DNA from: Pyrenochaeta sp. MPI-SDFR-AT-0127
Taxonomy: Eukaryota > Ascomycota > Dothideomycetes > Pleosporales > Cucurbitariaceae
NCBI GenBank assembly: GCA_020747015.1
Contig: JAGTJM010000055.1
Coordinates: forward strand, 62,001 to 126,000
Reading direction: 5' to 3'
DNA length: 64,000 nucleotides
Within the stretch, counting starts at the first letter, position 1. Each line of letters starts with the position of its first letter. Both the position numbers and the translations under genes were made by a program. The notes beneath the pieces were generated by a model. It had not been told where the DNA came from. It did not search any database and saw only the letters and a program-made list of their open reading frames with translations. Of the stretch, positions 11,102-23,689 are shown one piece after another.

Positions 11102-14100
11102 CTAGAACATGGCACCTTCCACGGGCTGCTGCACCATGGGCTGGTTCCTGAGCGGACGAGGGGGCGAGTTGTGACGCCCAGCAAAGCCGTTCTGCGGCAT
11201 CGCCGGAGAAGTCACAGGCTGAGCTTGTGCGTTTCCACGCAAACTCCGGCCTTCGCTGGATGACTTTCGAAGCCTATTCCTAGGCTGTGGAATCTGGCTG
11301 GCCAACGCATCGGACGAGTTCGTGCGCATTGGCTCACCGTACGGTGCCCGTGGAGCATCAAGGCCAGGCTGAATTGCAGGATCGTGGGATGGGCTGTGGT
11401 TGTCTCCACGCCCAAAGCCAAATCTCCGCCTCATCGGATTGATCGGTGGAACTGGTGGTGCAGCAGGCTCAGCGCCATTCTTCAGCGACGCACCCGGGGG
11501 CAGATTGACCAGGTCGATGCTGGACGTGGTAGACAGGAAGACGGGCTCCGAGATGTCCGACTTGGCAATCGACTTCTTCCGCAGCATTCCTTGCCTGATC
11601 AGAGGCTGTACAGCTCCAGCGTTGAAGGCAGCGGCGTTTGGCGTAGTAGGGTTAGACACAGGCGGGGTCTGGCTAGCCGAGAACGGTGGCATTGGCGATG
11701 TTGGCAGCGGATATCCGTTCATTCCAGGGCTATTGAAGCCACCAGGTGAAGGTCGAGGGGAGATTGGGATGCCCGGAGAAAACTTTTGCGGAAGCGGCAG
11801 GCGAGGAGACGCATTGCCCGATACAGTACCCGTCTGAATGGGCTGGAGATGCTTCGACTCGAAGTAGTTCGATGCAGTCGTCCTGCTGTTGCTCCGCGAA
11901 CGCATGCGGTTCTGTTGCTCCAGAGACGGCCTTTCCGCAGGAAGAGGCGGAGTTGGATGAGCCACGTATCCAGGCATGGAAGGGATTGTGTTTGCAGGAT
12001 ATGCACCCCTTGATCCCTCCATCATGGCCTGTTCGAGGTCATCGCGGTACGGATCAGCTCGGCTTCGGGAACGGCCTGAGGATGTTCCCGAACTCGAACG
12101 CTCTCGTGTCGAACTTCTTGTTGTGGCCACGCCAGGTCGGCCTGAGGGTCGGCCGATGCGGCTGCTATCAGTGCCTGACCGCTTTCGATTCTCCATCTCG
12201 CGATGGGCATCTTGCTCGCTCTGCTGCAGTACTCGGGATGGCTTCGATCTTAGCGGTGGCATTTCAGCGCCATGCAGGCCTACCAAGGAGGTACTGCTGA
12301 CGTTGGCGGAGCCTCCGCCGAGTGTCAGCTTCCTCACGGATCTGTTCTGAACATCGGGTTGTCTGTCGACTGTGGCAAACGACTCGCGGCTCGACTTGGC
12401 ACGGAGCATGTTCAAGGCTGTCTTGAGACCACCACCAGATGGGGTAGGCGCCGGGCTCGTGGATCGACCCTCTGCTCGGGCACGGAGATTCTCCTGAATG
12501 AGGCGCTGCCTCTGAGCTAGATCTCGTTGGAATGCCTCGTGTTCAGCTTCAGTCTCGTTGCTAGCAATGCGCTCGTGGTTTCTCCGTGGAGTGAGATCCC
12601 ACCCTGCTGCATTGCCGTTCGACTCGGTGGCACTCAAAACCAGCGGTGCTCCCTTCTGATGATCGACTGGGCTCACTGAGCTGAGGCTACCGCGCTCGTC
12701 ACGATAGGGGTTGTCGAGATCATCGAGGTCCCATGGGTTGGAATGGCTGTAAGACGAGGGCGCAGGTGTGACAGATTCAGAACCCGCTCGTCGACGCTGG
12801 ATACCAATGTTATCAGTCTGGATAGCAAGGCCCATAGGTCCAGTAGCGGGTGGGCTCATCATGGCTTGATCTGGTGCATCGTAGTTGGAAGAAACGTTGC
12901 TGACGTTGCGTAGATGCTGTCGAATCAGTCCGCTGAGTCCCCCGTTATCCGGACCAAGGGTTGGCGAATCCACTTCCGACTTCTCAGGGTTCGGGGAGAG
13001 ATCAGGCCGGGGAGAGAGACCTTGAGGCGTGTGGCTGTAAGTATCCGAGCCAGACTGGCTGACCTTTTCGTTCGATGCACTGCGAGATCGAAGAGCGGGA
13101 TGTTCAAAGATGGGAGGCGCTGGCCCAGTTGCAACTGGCAGATTCTCAAATCTACGGGCTGGCTCCACTGGTCTAGTCGGTGCTGGCTTTGGCATCTCTT
13201 CTTCGGCATCACTGGAATCCGGAGAGGCGAAGAATGTCCGCCCTCGCTGTGACTGCTGCGGTACATCTGCTTTCCGTGACGAAAACTCGGTCTGCATCGG
13301 CGGAGAAGTGGGTGTGGCTGGGCCTGCAACCTTCATCTGGCTCGCGGCAGCTTGGAACCGTGAAAATGCAGACGCAGCTGGGCTCTGTTCAGCGGGAGAT
13401 GCTGATCTCTGTCGGTCGGAGAGTTCGGCTTCAGCTCGCTTTCGCTTCTCTTGCTCTGCACGCTCTCTCAAGGTTGGCTTCCGGGGCGGCGACTTTTCTT
13501 CTTTCGGCATTGGCATTTCTCGCACTTCCCGGTCCTGCTGCATGTGCCTGAGACGCTCTGCGTACTGCTCTTCGCTGAAAGCCGCCTTGGGCTTGTTGAA
13601 CGCACCCATTGCGGTAGCCTTGCCTCGGTCATGTGGCTGTAGGGCGGCGTTGAGGGTATAGGCCTCCTCGCTGTCACTGGCCACTGGGCTTGCTGGTGGA
13701 GGTGACTGGGCTCGGGGGAGAATGGGGCTCGATTCGGCAGAAGAGTTGTTGCGGCTCATGCCTGGGTGGCCAAGTAGGTTTGGGCTGTCCGAGCGGAAGG
13801 CAGGTCCCCGGTTGAAGCGATCATTCAGATTAGTAGCAGACCGTACCTGAGGCAGAGGAATGGGTGGAGTTGACCGGCCAGTAGTTGGCGCTCGAGCTCT
13901 TTGAATCGAGTTGAGGCGGTTCATGGCAGACGACTGTTGCTCCTGAATGTGCTGGTCGAGACCTTGATCGTAGAGTCTTCGGTTCTTGGTGGCAGAGCGG
14001 TTCAGGTCGGGAGACATGGTGGGCGACACCAGAGGAGGAAATGCAGGAGACGATGCAGAGACCGAGTTGGCGCCTTGGGAGGCGATTGATGTGGCGGCCG

Positions 14101-14800
14101 TGGATGTGCGTGTGTTGAGAGGGCCCGAGTTTGTCGACGAGGATGTCTCTCGTTTCCGGCTGAGGGCCGAGGGACTTGATGGTTCAGAGTTCTGGCCATC
14201 CTGCTCCTCGGCCTGGAGGAGCCTGAGCTTTTCCTTCTCCTCCTGCCGCAGCTTCTGGTAGGTGGACATGTTGACGTCGTCGTCGTAGAGGGTCCGTCCC
14301 AGGCCCTTTGAGCTGTTGTTTGAGATCATGTAGATCTTCTGTCGGCCGCCGAACAAGACATTACCCTCGCCAGGCCTCGCCCGGGTCATCATGCTGCCAG
14401 AGCCGTCGTCTTCTCTGCTGCTGTCAAACGAATCGGTCCTCTCGTTTGCAAAGGGGGGCCGTATGGAGCCGTTAAGCGATGAAACTTCGGCTATATCAGA
14501 AAGGCCACCAGGGACAAAACCAAACTCGTGGAGGCGCGACTGGCGCTTGGGCTGCAAGACGCTGTCGTCGCTGGCCTTGCCAATCTTTGACGCTGGGTCG
14601 TCCTGCTCTCTTAACATGCTGAATCGAGTGGAGAGGCCGGGCATGATTAGGCTGGTGCGGAAGTCGTCGGCTTTTGGCAGCACCATGTTGAGGTCGAACT
14701 CGGGCTTTGGCTCCTCCTGTCCCTTCTTGCCCTTTTTTGACTTTTTCCCACTGGCGCCATCATCGCCGGCATCCTTCTTTCTTGTCAACCAGCGGTTCAT
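11102..14800 (-). CDS. Large intrinsically disordered protein of unknown function
   Basis: An uninterrupted 1232-aa frame. The N-terminus is basic (KKSKKGKKGQ at about 18-27), followed by a short conserved-looking block (about 30-175) with FDLNMVLPKADDFRTSLIMP, HEFGFVPGG and GGRQKIYMISNNSSKGLGRTLYDDD. Two likely coiled-coil stretches follow: STYQKLRQEEKEKLRLLQAEE (about 190-212) and EEQYAERLRHMQQDREVRE into LRERAEQEKRKRAEAEL (about 412-470). The rest is Ser/Pro/Arg/Gln-rich, with many SP sites that could be kinase targets. No enzyme domain is visible. The one-exon structure and repeated low-complexity tracts suggest a scaffold or regulatory protein, but that is inference. I do not recognise the family. 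The long frames on the plus strand across this interval are shadows. Confidence 0.8.
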   Translation of the reverse strand: MNRWLTRKKDAGDDGASGKKSKKGKKGQEEPKPEFDLNMVLPKADDFRTSLIMPGLSTRFSMLREQDDPASKIGKASDDSVLQPKRQSRLHEFGFVPGGLSDIAEVSSLNGSIRPPFANERTDSFDSSREDDGSGSMMTRARPGEGNVLFGGRQKIYMISNNSSKGLGRTLYDDDVNMSTYQKLRQEEKEKLRLLQAEEQDGQNSEPSSPSALSRKRETSSSTNSGPLNTRTSTAATSIASQGANSVSASSPAFPPLVSPTMSPDLNRSATKNRRLYDQGLDQHIQEQQSSAMNRLNSIQRARAPTTGRSTPPIPLPQVRSATNLNDRFNRGPAFRSDSPNLLGHPGMSRNNSSAESSPILPRAQSPPPASPVASDSEEAYTLNAALQPHDRGKATAMGAFNKPKAAFSEEQYAERLRHMQQDREVREMPMPKEEKSPPRKPTLRERAEQEKRKRAEAELSDRQRSASPAEQSPAASAFSRFQAAASQMKVAGPATPTSPPMQTEFSSRKADVPQQSQRGRTFFASPDSSDAEEEMPKPAPTRPVEPARRFENLPVATGPAPPIFEHPALRSRSASNEKVSQSGSDTYSHTPQGLSPRPDLSPNPEKSEVDSPTLGPDNGGLSGLIRQHLRNVSNVSSNYDAPDQAMMSPPATGPMGLAIQTDNIGIQRRRAGSESVTPAPSSYSHSNPWDLDDLDNPYRDERGSLSSVSPVDHQKGAPLVLSATESNGNAAGWDLTPRRNHERIASNETEAEHEAFQRDLAQRQRLIQENLRARAEGRSTSPAPTPSGGGLKTALNMLRAKSSRESFATVDRQPDVQNRSVRKLTLGGGSANVSSTSLVGLHGAEMPPLRSKPSRVLQQSEQDAHREMENRKRSGTDSSRIGRPSGRPGVATTRSSTRERSSSGTSSGRSRSRADPYRDDLEQAMMEGSRGAYPANTIPSMPGYVAHPTPPLPAERPSLEQQNRMRSRSNSRTTASNYFESKHLQPIQTGTVSGNASPRLPLPQKFSPGIPISPRPSPGGFNSPGMNGYPLPTSPMPPFSASQTPPVSNPTTPNAAAFNAGAVQPLIRQGMLRKKSIAKSDISEPVFLSTTSSIDLVNLPPGASLKNGAEPAAPPVPPINPMRRRFGFGRGDNHSPSHDPAIQPGLDAPRAPYGEPMRTNSSDALASQIPQPRNRLRKSSSEGRSLRGNAQAQPVTSPAMPQNGFAGRHNSPPRPLRNQPMVQQPVEGAMF

Positions 14801-14907
14801 TGTGGTCTGGCTGGGTATTAGCAGGCTGCATGTGATTAGTAGAAATGGCGATGCAGGACGTACCGAAGAAGAATTGGGAAGAGGATACCAATTCCAGCCT
14901 CAGTCTC

Positions 14908-14963
14908 CTTTTTTTCTTCTCTCTCTCAGTCTCTCTCTCTGTGTGTGTCTCTCTCTCTCTCCT
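14908..14963. repeat. CT/GA-rich simple repeat upstream of the disordered-protein gene
   Basis: A pyrimidine tract on the plus strand, mostly (CT)n with a (GT)n interruption at 14940-14947. It starts about 110 bases upstream of the start codon at 14800, so on the coding strand it is a GA-rich tract in the likely 5' leader or core promoter. Confidence 0.75.
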
Positions 14964-17900
14964 AGCAAGCCGTGGGAGGCGAACAGATGAGAAAGGATCG
15001 CGGTGTGCAGGAGCGGGAGCAAGGAGCAGGCGCGAACTCCATGTAGCGGCGGACGGGCGAGGCAGGGACGACGGTGGTGGGAGTGGGCGGGTTGTTTGTT
15101 GTGATCCAGATGCAGCAGGAATGCAAAGCGTGTCTGGGGCAGGTGCGACGGGCACAGTGAGTCGGGATTGCAGAGGGCGGCGGATTCCAGGAGCGCGTGT
15201 CTCGGAGGGGGGGCAGAAGGCTCGGTTGGCGGGAAAATAGTATAAACAGTAGATTATGGCAAAGTGGCTTTAAAAAGGAGCGTGTGTATAGCTGGGGGAA
15301 CAAGAGAGTGAATGAGCGTGGGCACGCGCGCTGCGGTGAAGGCGGGCAGTGGAGCAGAGGCAAAAAGAATGTGAGGTGCGGATCTCCCGACCGGAATCAA
15401 GCACAGCAGCTCTGGCGTTGGAGGAGAGCGGGCTGCGTTGGCTATGCAGAGAGAGCGACAGGCAGCGTCGCCAGGAACAAGGTTCATTTCCACTAAGCTC
15501 ATTTCCGCACTGCATGGGCGCTTGAGACAGTCTTTCAGGGCGAGCCACGGCGCGCGGGCCAGCAGCCGGCGTCCCATGCGGCCACAGGGGGCGAGCGACT
15601 GGCGGAAACCCAAAGGCAAGAAGAGAGAGAGACTGAGACTGCGAAAAAGGAACAAGAGGCGCCGCAACGGCCACTAGGGAACGCTATCGCCCACGCGCCC
15701 AACCAGACACGCGCATCTGAATCCCCTCGACGCCGCACCACGGCTGCTGGCGACTCGGAAGACGAGCATGCACGCTCTCGACGACGCCTGGCCCGCAGAG
15801 GAGCAGCAGCCACTGCAACAACCAAACAGCCACTGCAGGCCCAGCGCCCACTGCCTGCCAGAACCAACAGTCGCGCGGGCGTGCAGAAATCACCGCCAGC
15901 GTGGCCAATCAGCGGCCTGCCCTGGACGCGTACCTTGCAGGCGCCGGGAGGGGCTGACGATCCATGCATCCTCACGGGTATCCCATAGGCAGGGCGCTGC
16001 GTCCCCAGACACAGCCGTGGTGGAGTGGCGACACCAGCAGCACGCAGAGAAAGAAGCGCTCCAGCTGCACGCCCCCAAGCAATCATCTCGCCCTGCCCAA
16101 TCGTCCGCTCTGGCATCATGGGTCGAAAAGTAATGCGGGGAGGCGACGCTCAAGTACCAAACCCCCATGGCCCAACCTGAAGCCGCTAGCCCTCGGGTCC
16201 CGCTGCGAAGCGAACAAATCACCCGCCCACCGCAGCCAACTCACCCTGCTGCACTCGTTCCCCCTGGCCTAACCGCCTGCTGCTGTCGTGCCTCTCCGTT
16301 CGCTGTCCCACTGGCGAGCACAGAATCCTGCTGCCCAAGTCCAGCGCTGCGACGCTGCGCCGCTGCTCTCCTGGCTGTCTTGGTCGCTGTCCAACGCACT
16401 GCCAGAATTTGTACTCTTGCGACACGCGCCGGCCAGATTCATCTCCGCAGACCTGGTCAATCCTCGTATCGTTGGGGCTTCCCGCGTGGTCGTCTTTTCT
16501 TCCGCCAGGCTGCCCCTTGCTGCAGACACATCATCCGCCTCGGCCATATTCTGCATGCGTCGTGCAGCACACCAGACAAGCCGAAGAAATACTTGCCCAA
16601 ACGGCTATTCTGACTGCCGTCTGCCAATCACCCTCTGCCGTTTGTCGTCGTCTTCCGCATTCGCTCGCGTTCGGTCTATTGTCAATTCTGTGCTGCCTGT
16701 ACGCGCATGCAAGACGGCTCGTTGAGTTTGTCCCCGCATGTCCCAGCACGTCACGGGATGCTGCTTCAAACTCTCGCAGCCCACCTGCAGCATCTCAGCA
16801 TCCCATCATCACATCATCACGAAACAAGCGTTCCCCTCATCCGCCGCCGCGGTGCTGACCACGGCGATCCATCTCCAGCCCGTCCGTAAAATTACTCAGG
16901 ATCTACGCTACATTGCGCTATTACAGCCCTGTGGAATGGCTGCATCCCATTTGCTGGTCGCCTTCTCCGCAACGCACGCGACAGAGACGCGTCAAGGCGC
17001 CCGCAACGGCCTGTTGCTAGCCATCACCACGCGTGGTAATGAAGGCTTTAGCTATATAGAGAAATCCATGAAATCACGCTCCGCATCGCACGTTGCCACA
17101 TGTTGACAATCCATGTGCATCTCTGCCCCGGCACAAGCGCCACGCTGAGTCTCTGCGCTCCAATATGCGCCCGCAGTCTCATCAGCCCGCGAACGCATGT
17201 TCCAGGCATCATCGTTGCAGCCTCAGTCCAACGTGGTGTTGACAGCGGATAATGCATCCAACCCCAGAGCGCTGCGCTGGGCCCTGTAAACCTTTCAATC
17301 AACGTCAAGCACGACCCCGCGCCTACTCACCCACCACATATGGCTGTCGACCATTAGTCTGCACCTTGACCTCACGACGCTGTATGAAATTCATACATTC
17401 CGGCTTCCACCTGTTGGATCTACCTGCCACTACTGCGGTCTGGCCCACAAATAGTGCCTTGTGGAGCTTGGTAGGCGCCATTGACGTCGCCATCATTTCA
17501 CAAAGCCACTCGGCCAACGGCCGCCAGCCCGCCAAGCAGACTGCGAAATGAAAATTGGAAATCAACCCTTCTCAAAATCTGTCCGGCAGTCAAGAGCTTC
17601 GGCCCTCGACACTCGCTAGCCATCAAAATACTTCCATGGATCATGACGAAGGGCAAATGCGCACATGCAATTTCGGCTCATGACGGACAGTTTTCTTCCA
17701 ACCCTCAACACTGCCGAAGCGCGTCCTCGTGGGGTGGACATGGACATTTGGTCCCGTCCTGGCCCATTTACTCAGCAGCAGCAAGACCGTTTACTGCACC
17801 CACCCCTTCCTCAACATGTTTCTGGTAGCGAAGCTGACACGCGTGCCCCAAATTTAGCCCTCCCCCGTCCATCCGTATTGCGTATTACTGGAAAAAGAAC

Positions 17901-20900
17901 ACTGCACAACCACAATCGATAAGGAATCGCTATATACAAACCACGCTGTAATATCCCATGACGCAAAAACACTCTTCGTCTACCATGGGTGTCAGGAATG
18001 CAGGGCACACTGCCGATCTAGATACTAGGTAATCGCACGATAAGGTTGATCGACTCCAGAGCGCGGAAATTCCCATGGGGCGTTGCAAACTTTAACATTG
18101 GCAGTACCCATTTCCGCGCCCTCTTCCAAATGACCGAACATGAGCCCGGCGAAATAACAATGACAACACACGTACTAGCAAAAGACAATAAATCTTCTTA
18201 CAATGGTACAGATCTTGATTCCCCACCCACATCCTTGAATATATGCGATACGGTTTTATAAGACCCACTCATATACACCTGTTCCTCGCCACTCTTTCCC
18301 TGCTTCTCGTTCAAACCTTGTCCCTCCCCCTCCCCTCCCGATCTCGCAGGTAAATTGAATTAAAAAAAATTCTAATCAATCCAAACCATACCCACTCTCC
18401 CGCTTCCGCCTCCCGATCATCGTAAGCACAATGTTGGCGCGGCCTCTTTGCAAGTCATTCTTCACGCGCTGTGCATGCAATTCGATTCTCCGTTGTGCTA
18501 GACCTACTCCAAAGCTCGTGAACTTGGTACATGCACTTCTCCCTCTCTAATTCCCTAGTCGTAGCCTGTTCTATACAAGTCCAAAACTAAGACTAAAACT
18601 AAAATAAACCCTATCCTCGCTGTGTACGTTTATCTGCGGATCCATTGGTCCGCGACACCAGTGTGCGTCTGCGTGCTGTCGGTATGGAATGTATATGTGG
18701 ATATTGTACCAGCAGAGTGAGGGATCAAGACTATCCGGCGTGTTGAGAGCTTTGTGCACTCTGTGCGACGAGACAGTATACTGTGGATAGTAGAGCGCGT
18801 GTAGTGTATGTAGAATCGTGATTGTATAGTTAGCGTCCCTTGGTCCAGAGTATCACGAGAGACAATTCGCCTTTTGTGTGTACGTGGTGTATGGAATGCA
18901 CGTGCGATGTAGTACAGGTGTGTAGATGGATGTAGAAGATATCGGTATACTGAGAGAAACATGTTTTCGGTGTGCTAAATTTTCGTGCATTGTGTCTCGC
19001 AATTTAGCAGAGATGGGATGGGAGAGTAATTGTGGTGTATGCGAGAGGAAGTAGCAATTACTCAGAATTTTACAAATATCTCTCTATTAATGAAAAGAAA
19101 AATGTAATTTCATCTTGGATTAAGAGCGGGTTTTAGGAGCTGGATTGCGCATGGAGAGAATAAAATGTACAAATAAATATACAAAGTCTGACCACAATAA
19201 GGAGATGCATGTACAAATACGATTAGTGGATTCAAAGAATATCGTCTATATTCTTCACTTCTGATCTATTCTGCTGTGTATAATTTATTACTCACTACTA
19301 GTAATGTTTCGGCCCTCTAAATATTTACTAAATGACACGATTTCCGAGGTTCTCGTGAATATCAATCTCTACGCACAAAAGCCGTGCCATTTTCCAACTC
19401 GCACAAGTCTGACTTTCGACATATGCACAAGACCTGTACTTCGAAGCCAAGAATCACAATCCCGAAAAGAAAGAACTGGGATTCCTAGTCCTAATTTTTC
19501 TTAATTTTTCACGCATGTCTAGTCGTCTTTGCTTGTCGTGAATTATGCGCGAACAGCTGACGCTACGGTTGGAGGGTTCTACCACTACTCTTACGGAGTT
19601 GTCGACGAAAACAGCTTCGTAACAGGATTCAGTGCAAGATGTCGCTACTTCGATAGGCTTGGTTCGCGGAGGTGGTGGGAATACAAAAAGCATTGCTAAA
19701 ATGGTTCTGGCTGCATATTTAAGAGCATACTGGTGTAATTCTCACGGTATTATCCTTGTCTAGATAGAGCGTGAGTTGCAGATTTTCCCTATCTTAAAAC
19801 TATACAAGTGAGAACGGCTTTGCGTGAGTGATGGAGACACCGAAGTATACTTGTTCCTCGCATAGTTTCTTCTGTGCAACAAGGTGAGTCTCTAATGTTC
19901 CCAAGTATCAGCCGAAAACTTCAATAGCGATCTGTTTCGTTGGCTGTGTTATTCGTTTTCTAAAACTTCACGTTTCTACATGGCTCATGCGTGAGAGGGC
20001 TTAATAGTATGAGCCGTATTGCTAAGATTCTTTTTGGTGCGTAATCGCTCACCCATCTTGTAGGACTTATCATGTCTTGAGTTCCTGCTACCTTTCTATA
20101 AAACCGATGTTCTTCTTAGTAAAATAATCACCTCAAGTGACACTCTTGTCAAAGCTTGGAAACAATACAGGTGCAGCACGTTATTACGATGATGATAATC
20201 AACTCTCTTTCCTGAACGCTTCCCATGCGGTTGATCCTGACAACTAGAAATGATAAACGCATTAAGTTCCTCTCAGACCCCTCTGTGCGCTTCAAAAACA
20301 CCCAGACAACGCAACGTGATAGAAGCTATCGAATAGAGCAACATGAACTGACCCTCGGCTTACTGCACGTGTGAAAATTCGCACTCCTTGGATATCCGGC
20401 GGGTAAAAGAGGATGCTGCAGGTATCCTGTCATTCTGAGCCGACCGTAACATGCGTGGTACACCAATCCAAGTTGGGAATATCGGAAAAGCCGCTACAGG
20501 CATACAAGAAGCGCATTGTCCAAGATGATCATATGCATCATGTTTGATGCTGTGTTCTCCCTGGACTCACTGTCCATGCGAAAAACTGAACTCAACACGC
20601 ACAAGAGCCGCATTCCATTTCTTTCGCGAAGCGACCAGCCCGAATACGACAAGGCTGAGGCCATTTAATTGGGCATAAGCACTTGAATCAATCTTTCCAT
20701 GTTGGCCTTGATATTATATTAACTGCTTACGCAAGTAGTTAGCGCGACGGAGGAGGAGTTCGGACGTTCCCGAATCCAGCCAAAGCGGAGACATCGAAAT
20801 GGAACGCCGATAAAACCATAAACAAGACGCTGTCAGCATTTGTTGCTGTCTCAGTTGGCTACCTAATTCAAGAATCCTGATATTAATGTGTAAGGTCGGC

Positions 20901-23586
20901 GACATGATTTATCAAGCCAGTCAGCTGCAACCAAACTGTTTAGGGATATGGGCATTTCAGTACCTGCCAAAAGGCTTCCATTCCGTTCGTATCGTCCGCA
21001 GTAAGGGCCGATAGATTTGTGCATCGCCGCATGTTGCATATGCTACGCAGATAGTGGCAGATACCACAGGTTAATTTGTGTATCAAGACTTGCAGCTTTG
21101 GAAGCGCGCCTGGAAGACGAACGTCCAAACCTTCAATCACTCTTCCTCGTCATGTAGAGATTGACTCCATTATAGCAATGCGAACACTTGCTCTCAAATG
21201 GCGGGAGCATCGCCATAGCGACAGCGACCTTCCATATTAATGTCTTTCGATATTCTTATGAGGCAGATCAGGCATCGACATGAGAGTTCGGTCTCCACAG
21301 GGTCATGCCCTTATTTTTGGTCCGTAAAGGAGGAATGAGACCAAAGTGGCACTTCCTCGGCGGTCTAGCATGATACCTCTTGGTCGTTCTGCGGCAATGA
21401 CCTGTTCAGCTTCTGCCGGCTGATGACAGTTTTGTTATGCAGTCTTGTGTAATCAAGGTGATAGCAACATAAATGTACCCGAAAAATTAATAGCCATATC
21501 ACTATTGTGAGTCCCAGGAAGAGGCAAACCATGGAAAGATTGACTTCAGAGTCTTGTCGGATGGGATGAAAAAGCACATACTAAGCTGTGACAAGCGCAG
21601 CTCATCCGGAGAACAATATGCAGGTAGCCGCCTGCGAGGGCGATAACCTTGGCTTGGCTCCTTGAGGCTTATAGTGCATGCATTTGGTCCATTCTCGTTG
21701 CGCTAAAGTATTACAACTCGAGCATGCAGGTGCCAGCAGGAGCAGCCAGAGGCAGGCTGCAACGTTGCCAAGCCAATCAACTTCAGTTACAATGACACGC
21801 GCTCGTATCAAGAGAAATGTCTGTGGAGGGAACTGGAGGATGCTCTCATTGCGGCAGGATGACAAGGTTGATCGGGGCTTTCCAGTGGCTGGGCCAAGCG
21901 TAAGACATTATTGTCCGTTGCTCCGTACGGGCGCCTTGTTTGCAGGACCTGCTTTAGCAACGGGAAGAGCCGGGTAGGGACAGGGCAGAAACCACGTGAC
22001 GCAATGAAATGGTGCGGTGTGGAGAGCTTCGTATTCTTGGAGTTGTAGGAATTGGTAGCATATGAACTAACGGCTAAACCTAAAAACAACGCATCGTCGG
22101 GCTTCCCTTGGCACGGACTTGTACACAAATGGCAAATAGTTGTTCCAGAGCGCGGTCCTGCACCTTGCCCTGGTCTGTCACGATCTGGCTAAGCGAATAT
22201 CTGCCTAGCCAGGGCATGTCTTACTGCCTCTCAACCAGCCGCCCCCACTTCCTAATTAACCCATCATGTATGGTTCGTCAGATTTTCATGTGCAAGAAGG
22301 ATTGAGAACAACCATGGTGATGTACATGACCAGCTATGCGCAGAGTCTCTAAGAAGCGATCTCGTGAGCTGCCTACTGGGCGACGAGTGATACAGCCTTA
22401 CCTCCACGGACGCAGCAAACAATACTCGCAATGCCTTTGAAAAGTATCGAGTATTTTCTCACAGGCAAAGCCTTACAGAGGTCCCGTCTACCAACACTGG
22501 CCAGACTTTCGCTTCCAATCGGCGCTTTCGGCCCCGCTGAGCTTTGATACAGTTGTCAAGGTCAAGCGAACTGTGGCCCTGTCACTGACCAATGGGTCGG
22601 TTGGTCGACTAGACTCTGCTACCAGAATGGAAACTTATGGAGTGATACAGCTCTGGTTCCTGGTACACTTCACCAATCAGGCCACACCTTAGGATTAAGC
22701 CACTGCGCTCGACAGTGGCACGCCTAAGCTCTGAGATTGAGCTTCGGTAAGGCTGCATTCTCGCATGGTCGGATATTGCCCTGCCCTTGCTATATCATAT
22801 TGCTCATGTCAGTTACCAGTAATCTCAACCCATACTCGCCACGTTTTTGACGTTCGCCAGGGCTGAGCTGAAGGCACACATGGGTTTATTGCTTACATCA
22901 CGTAGCAGTAAAAAAAGATACGCCGGAGAAGCCGTCACAGGTTCTTCAAAATTAATGAAGTGTCTTGGAATCAACTAGCAAAGCGCGCAGACCTGAATCG
23001 TCTGGTCTAGAACTCTTACGGATACAGTGGATAGCCAACGGCTACATGACAGCGCCACTGGAATCCTACCATTGTTCGAGTACCAAGACTTGGGCCTTGC
23101 AGCAAACCATGGAACGGGATATTGCAATGCATGTGGCGGTCGGGTCCTCTCTAACCTGGGAAGCCGGCCAGTGTATGGAAACTGTGACGATCGAGCTCTA
23201 TCAAATTCTCATGGGCAAACATGCCACTTAGTCGCCTCGTTCGTGACAAGTAATGTAGGGTGGGGAACGACAAGTGATCTGAACTACAGCTCTCGAACAT
23301 GACGAAGAGAAGACAATCTTAGAGCATTCTTCTGAGCAATAATCGCTATGGGACCGACGATGAGCCGACCTCGCTTCAGCACGAACCGCTTCAGTTCTGA
23401 CACGAACTACTCTGCAGTACATCCAAGACGTACAATCCTTCAGTCTAATATCTCACGAGCATACATCCAATATTGATACTCATCCTTCGTGCATCTATAC
23501 TCGGGTCCATGGAAGGCCTCCGCTTCTGGCCACCGGATATGGCTTTTGCCAGTGAAGGCTGACACTGACGAGAGTCGCCACGAGCA

Positions 23587-23594
23587 TATATAAA
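23587..23594 (+). promoter_or_regulatory. TATA box of the small secreted-protein gene
   Basis: TATATAAA about 96 bases upstream of the ATG at 23690. The leader ends in an A/C-rich run (accatcaacATG), typical of strongly expressed fungal genes. Confidence 0.65.
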
Positions 23595-23689
23595 CCACTG
23601 TCGTCTCGCCTCAAAATCTCATCCAGCACTCCAGATCCAAGCAGCTCTTTCCTCTGAAGCCTCAAAGCCTCCAAACCAACACCATCAAC

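Larger units (their letters stand above)
14801..23689. other. Gene-poor region of about 8.9 kb
   Basis: No convincing gene in nearly 9 kb. From 14.8 to about 17.8 kb the DNA is GC-rich with many short overlapping frames on both strands and none with a domain. From about 18 kb to 23.6 kb it turns AT-rich and frames become short. A minus-strand fragment at 20940-21140 has leucine-rich spacing (LPKLQVLIHKLTCG, LSALTADD) reminiscent of fungal F-box/LRR proteins but is too short to call. I see no terminal repeats, transposase, reverse-transcriptase motif or tRNA. Long leaders, non-coding RNAs, or old mutated repeats remain possible. Confidence 0.45.

Noticed and set aside
13110..13661. Long plus-strand frames within 11.1-14.8 kb
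   Set aside because: They are shadows of the 1232-aa minus-strand gene and have no domain.
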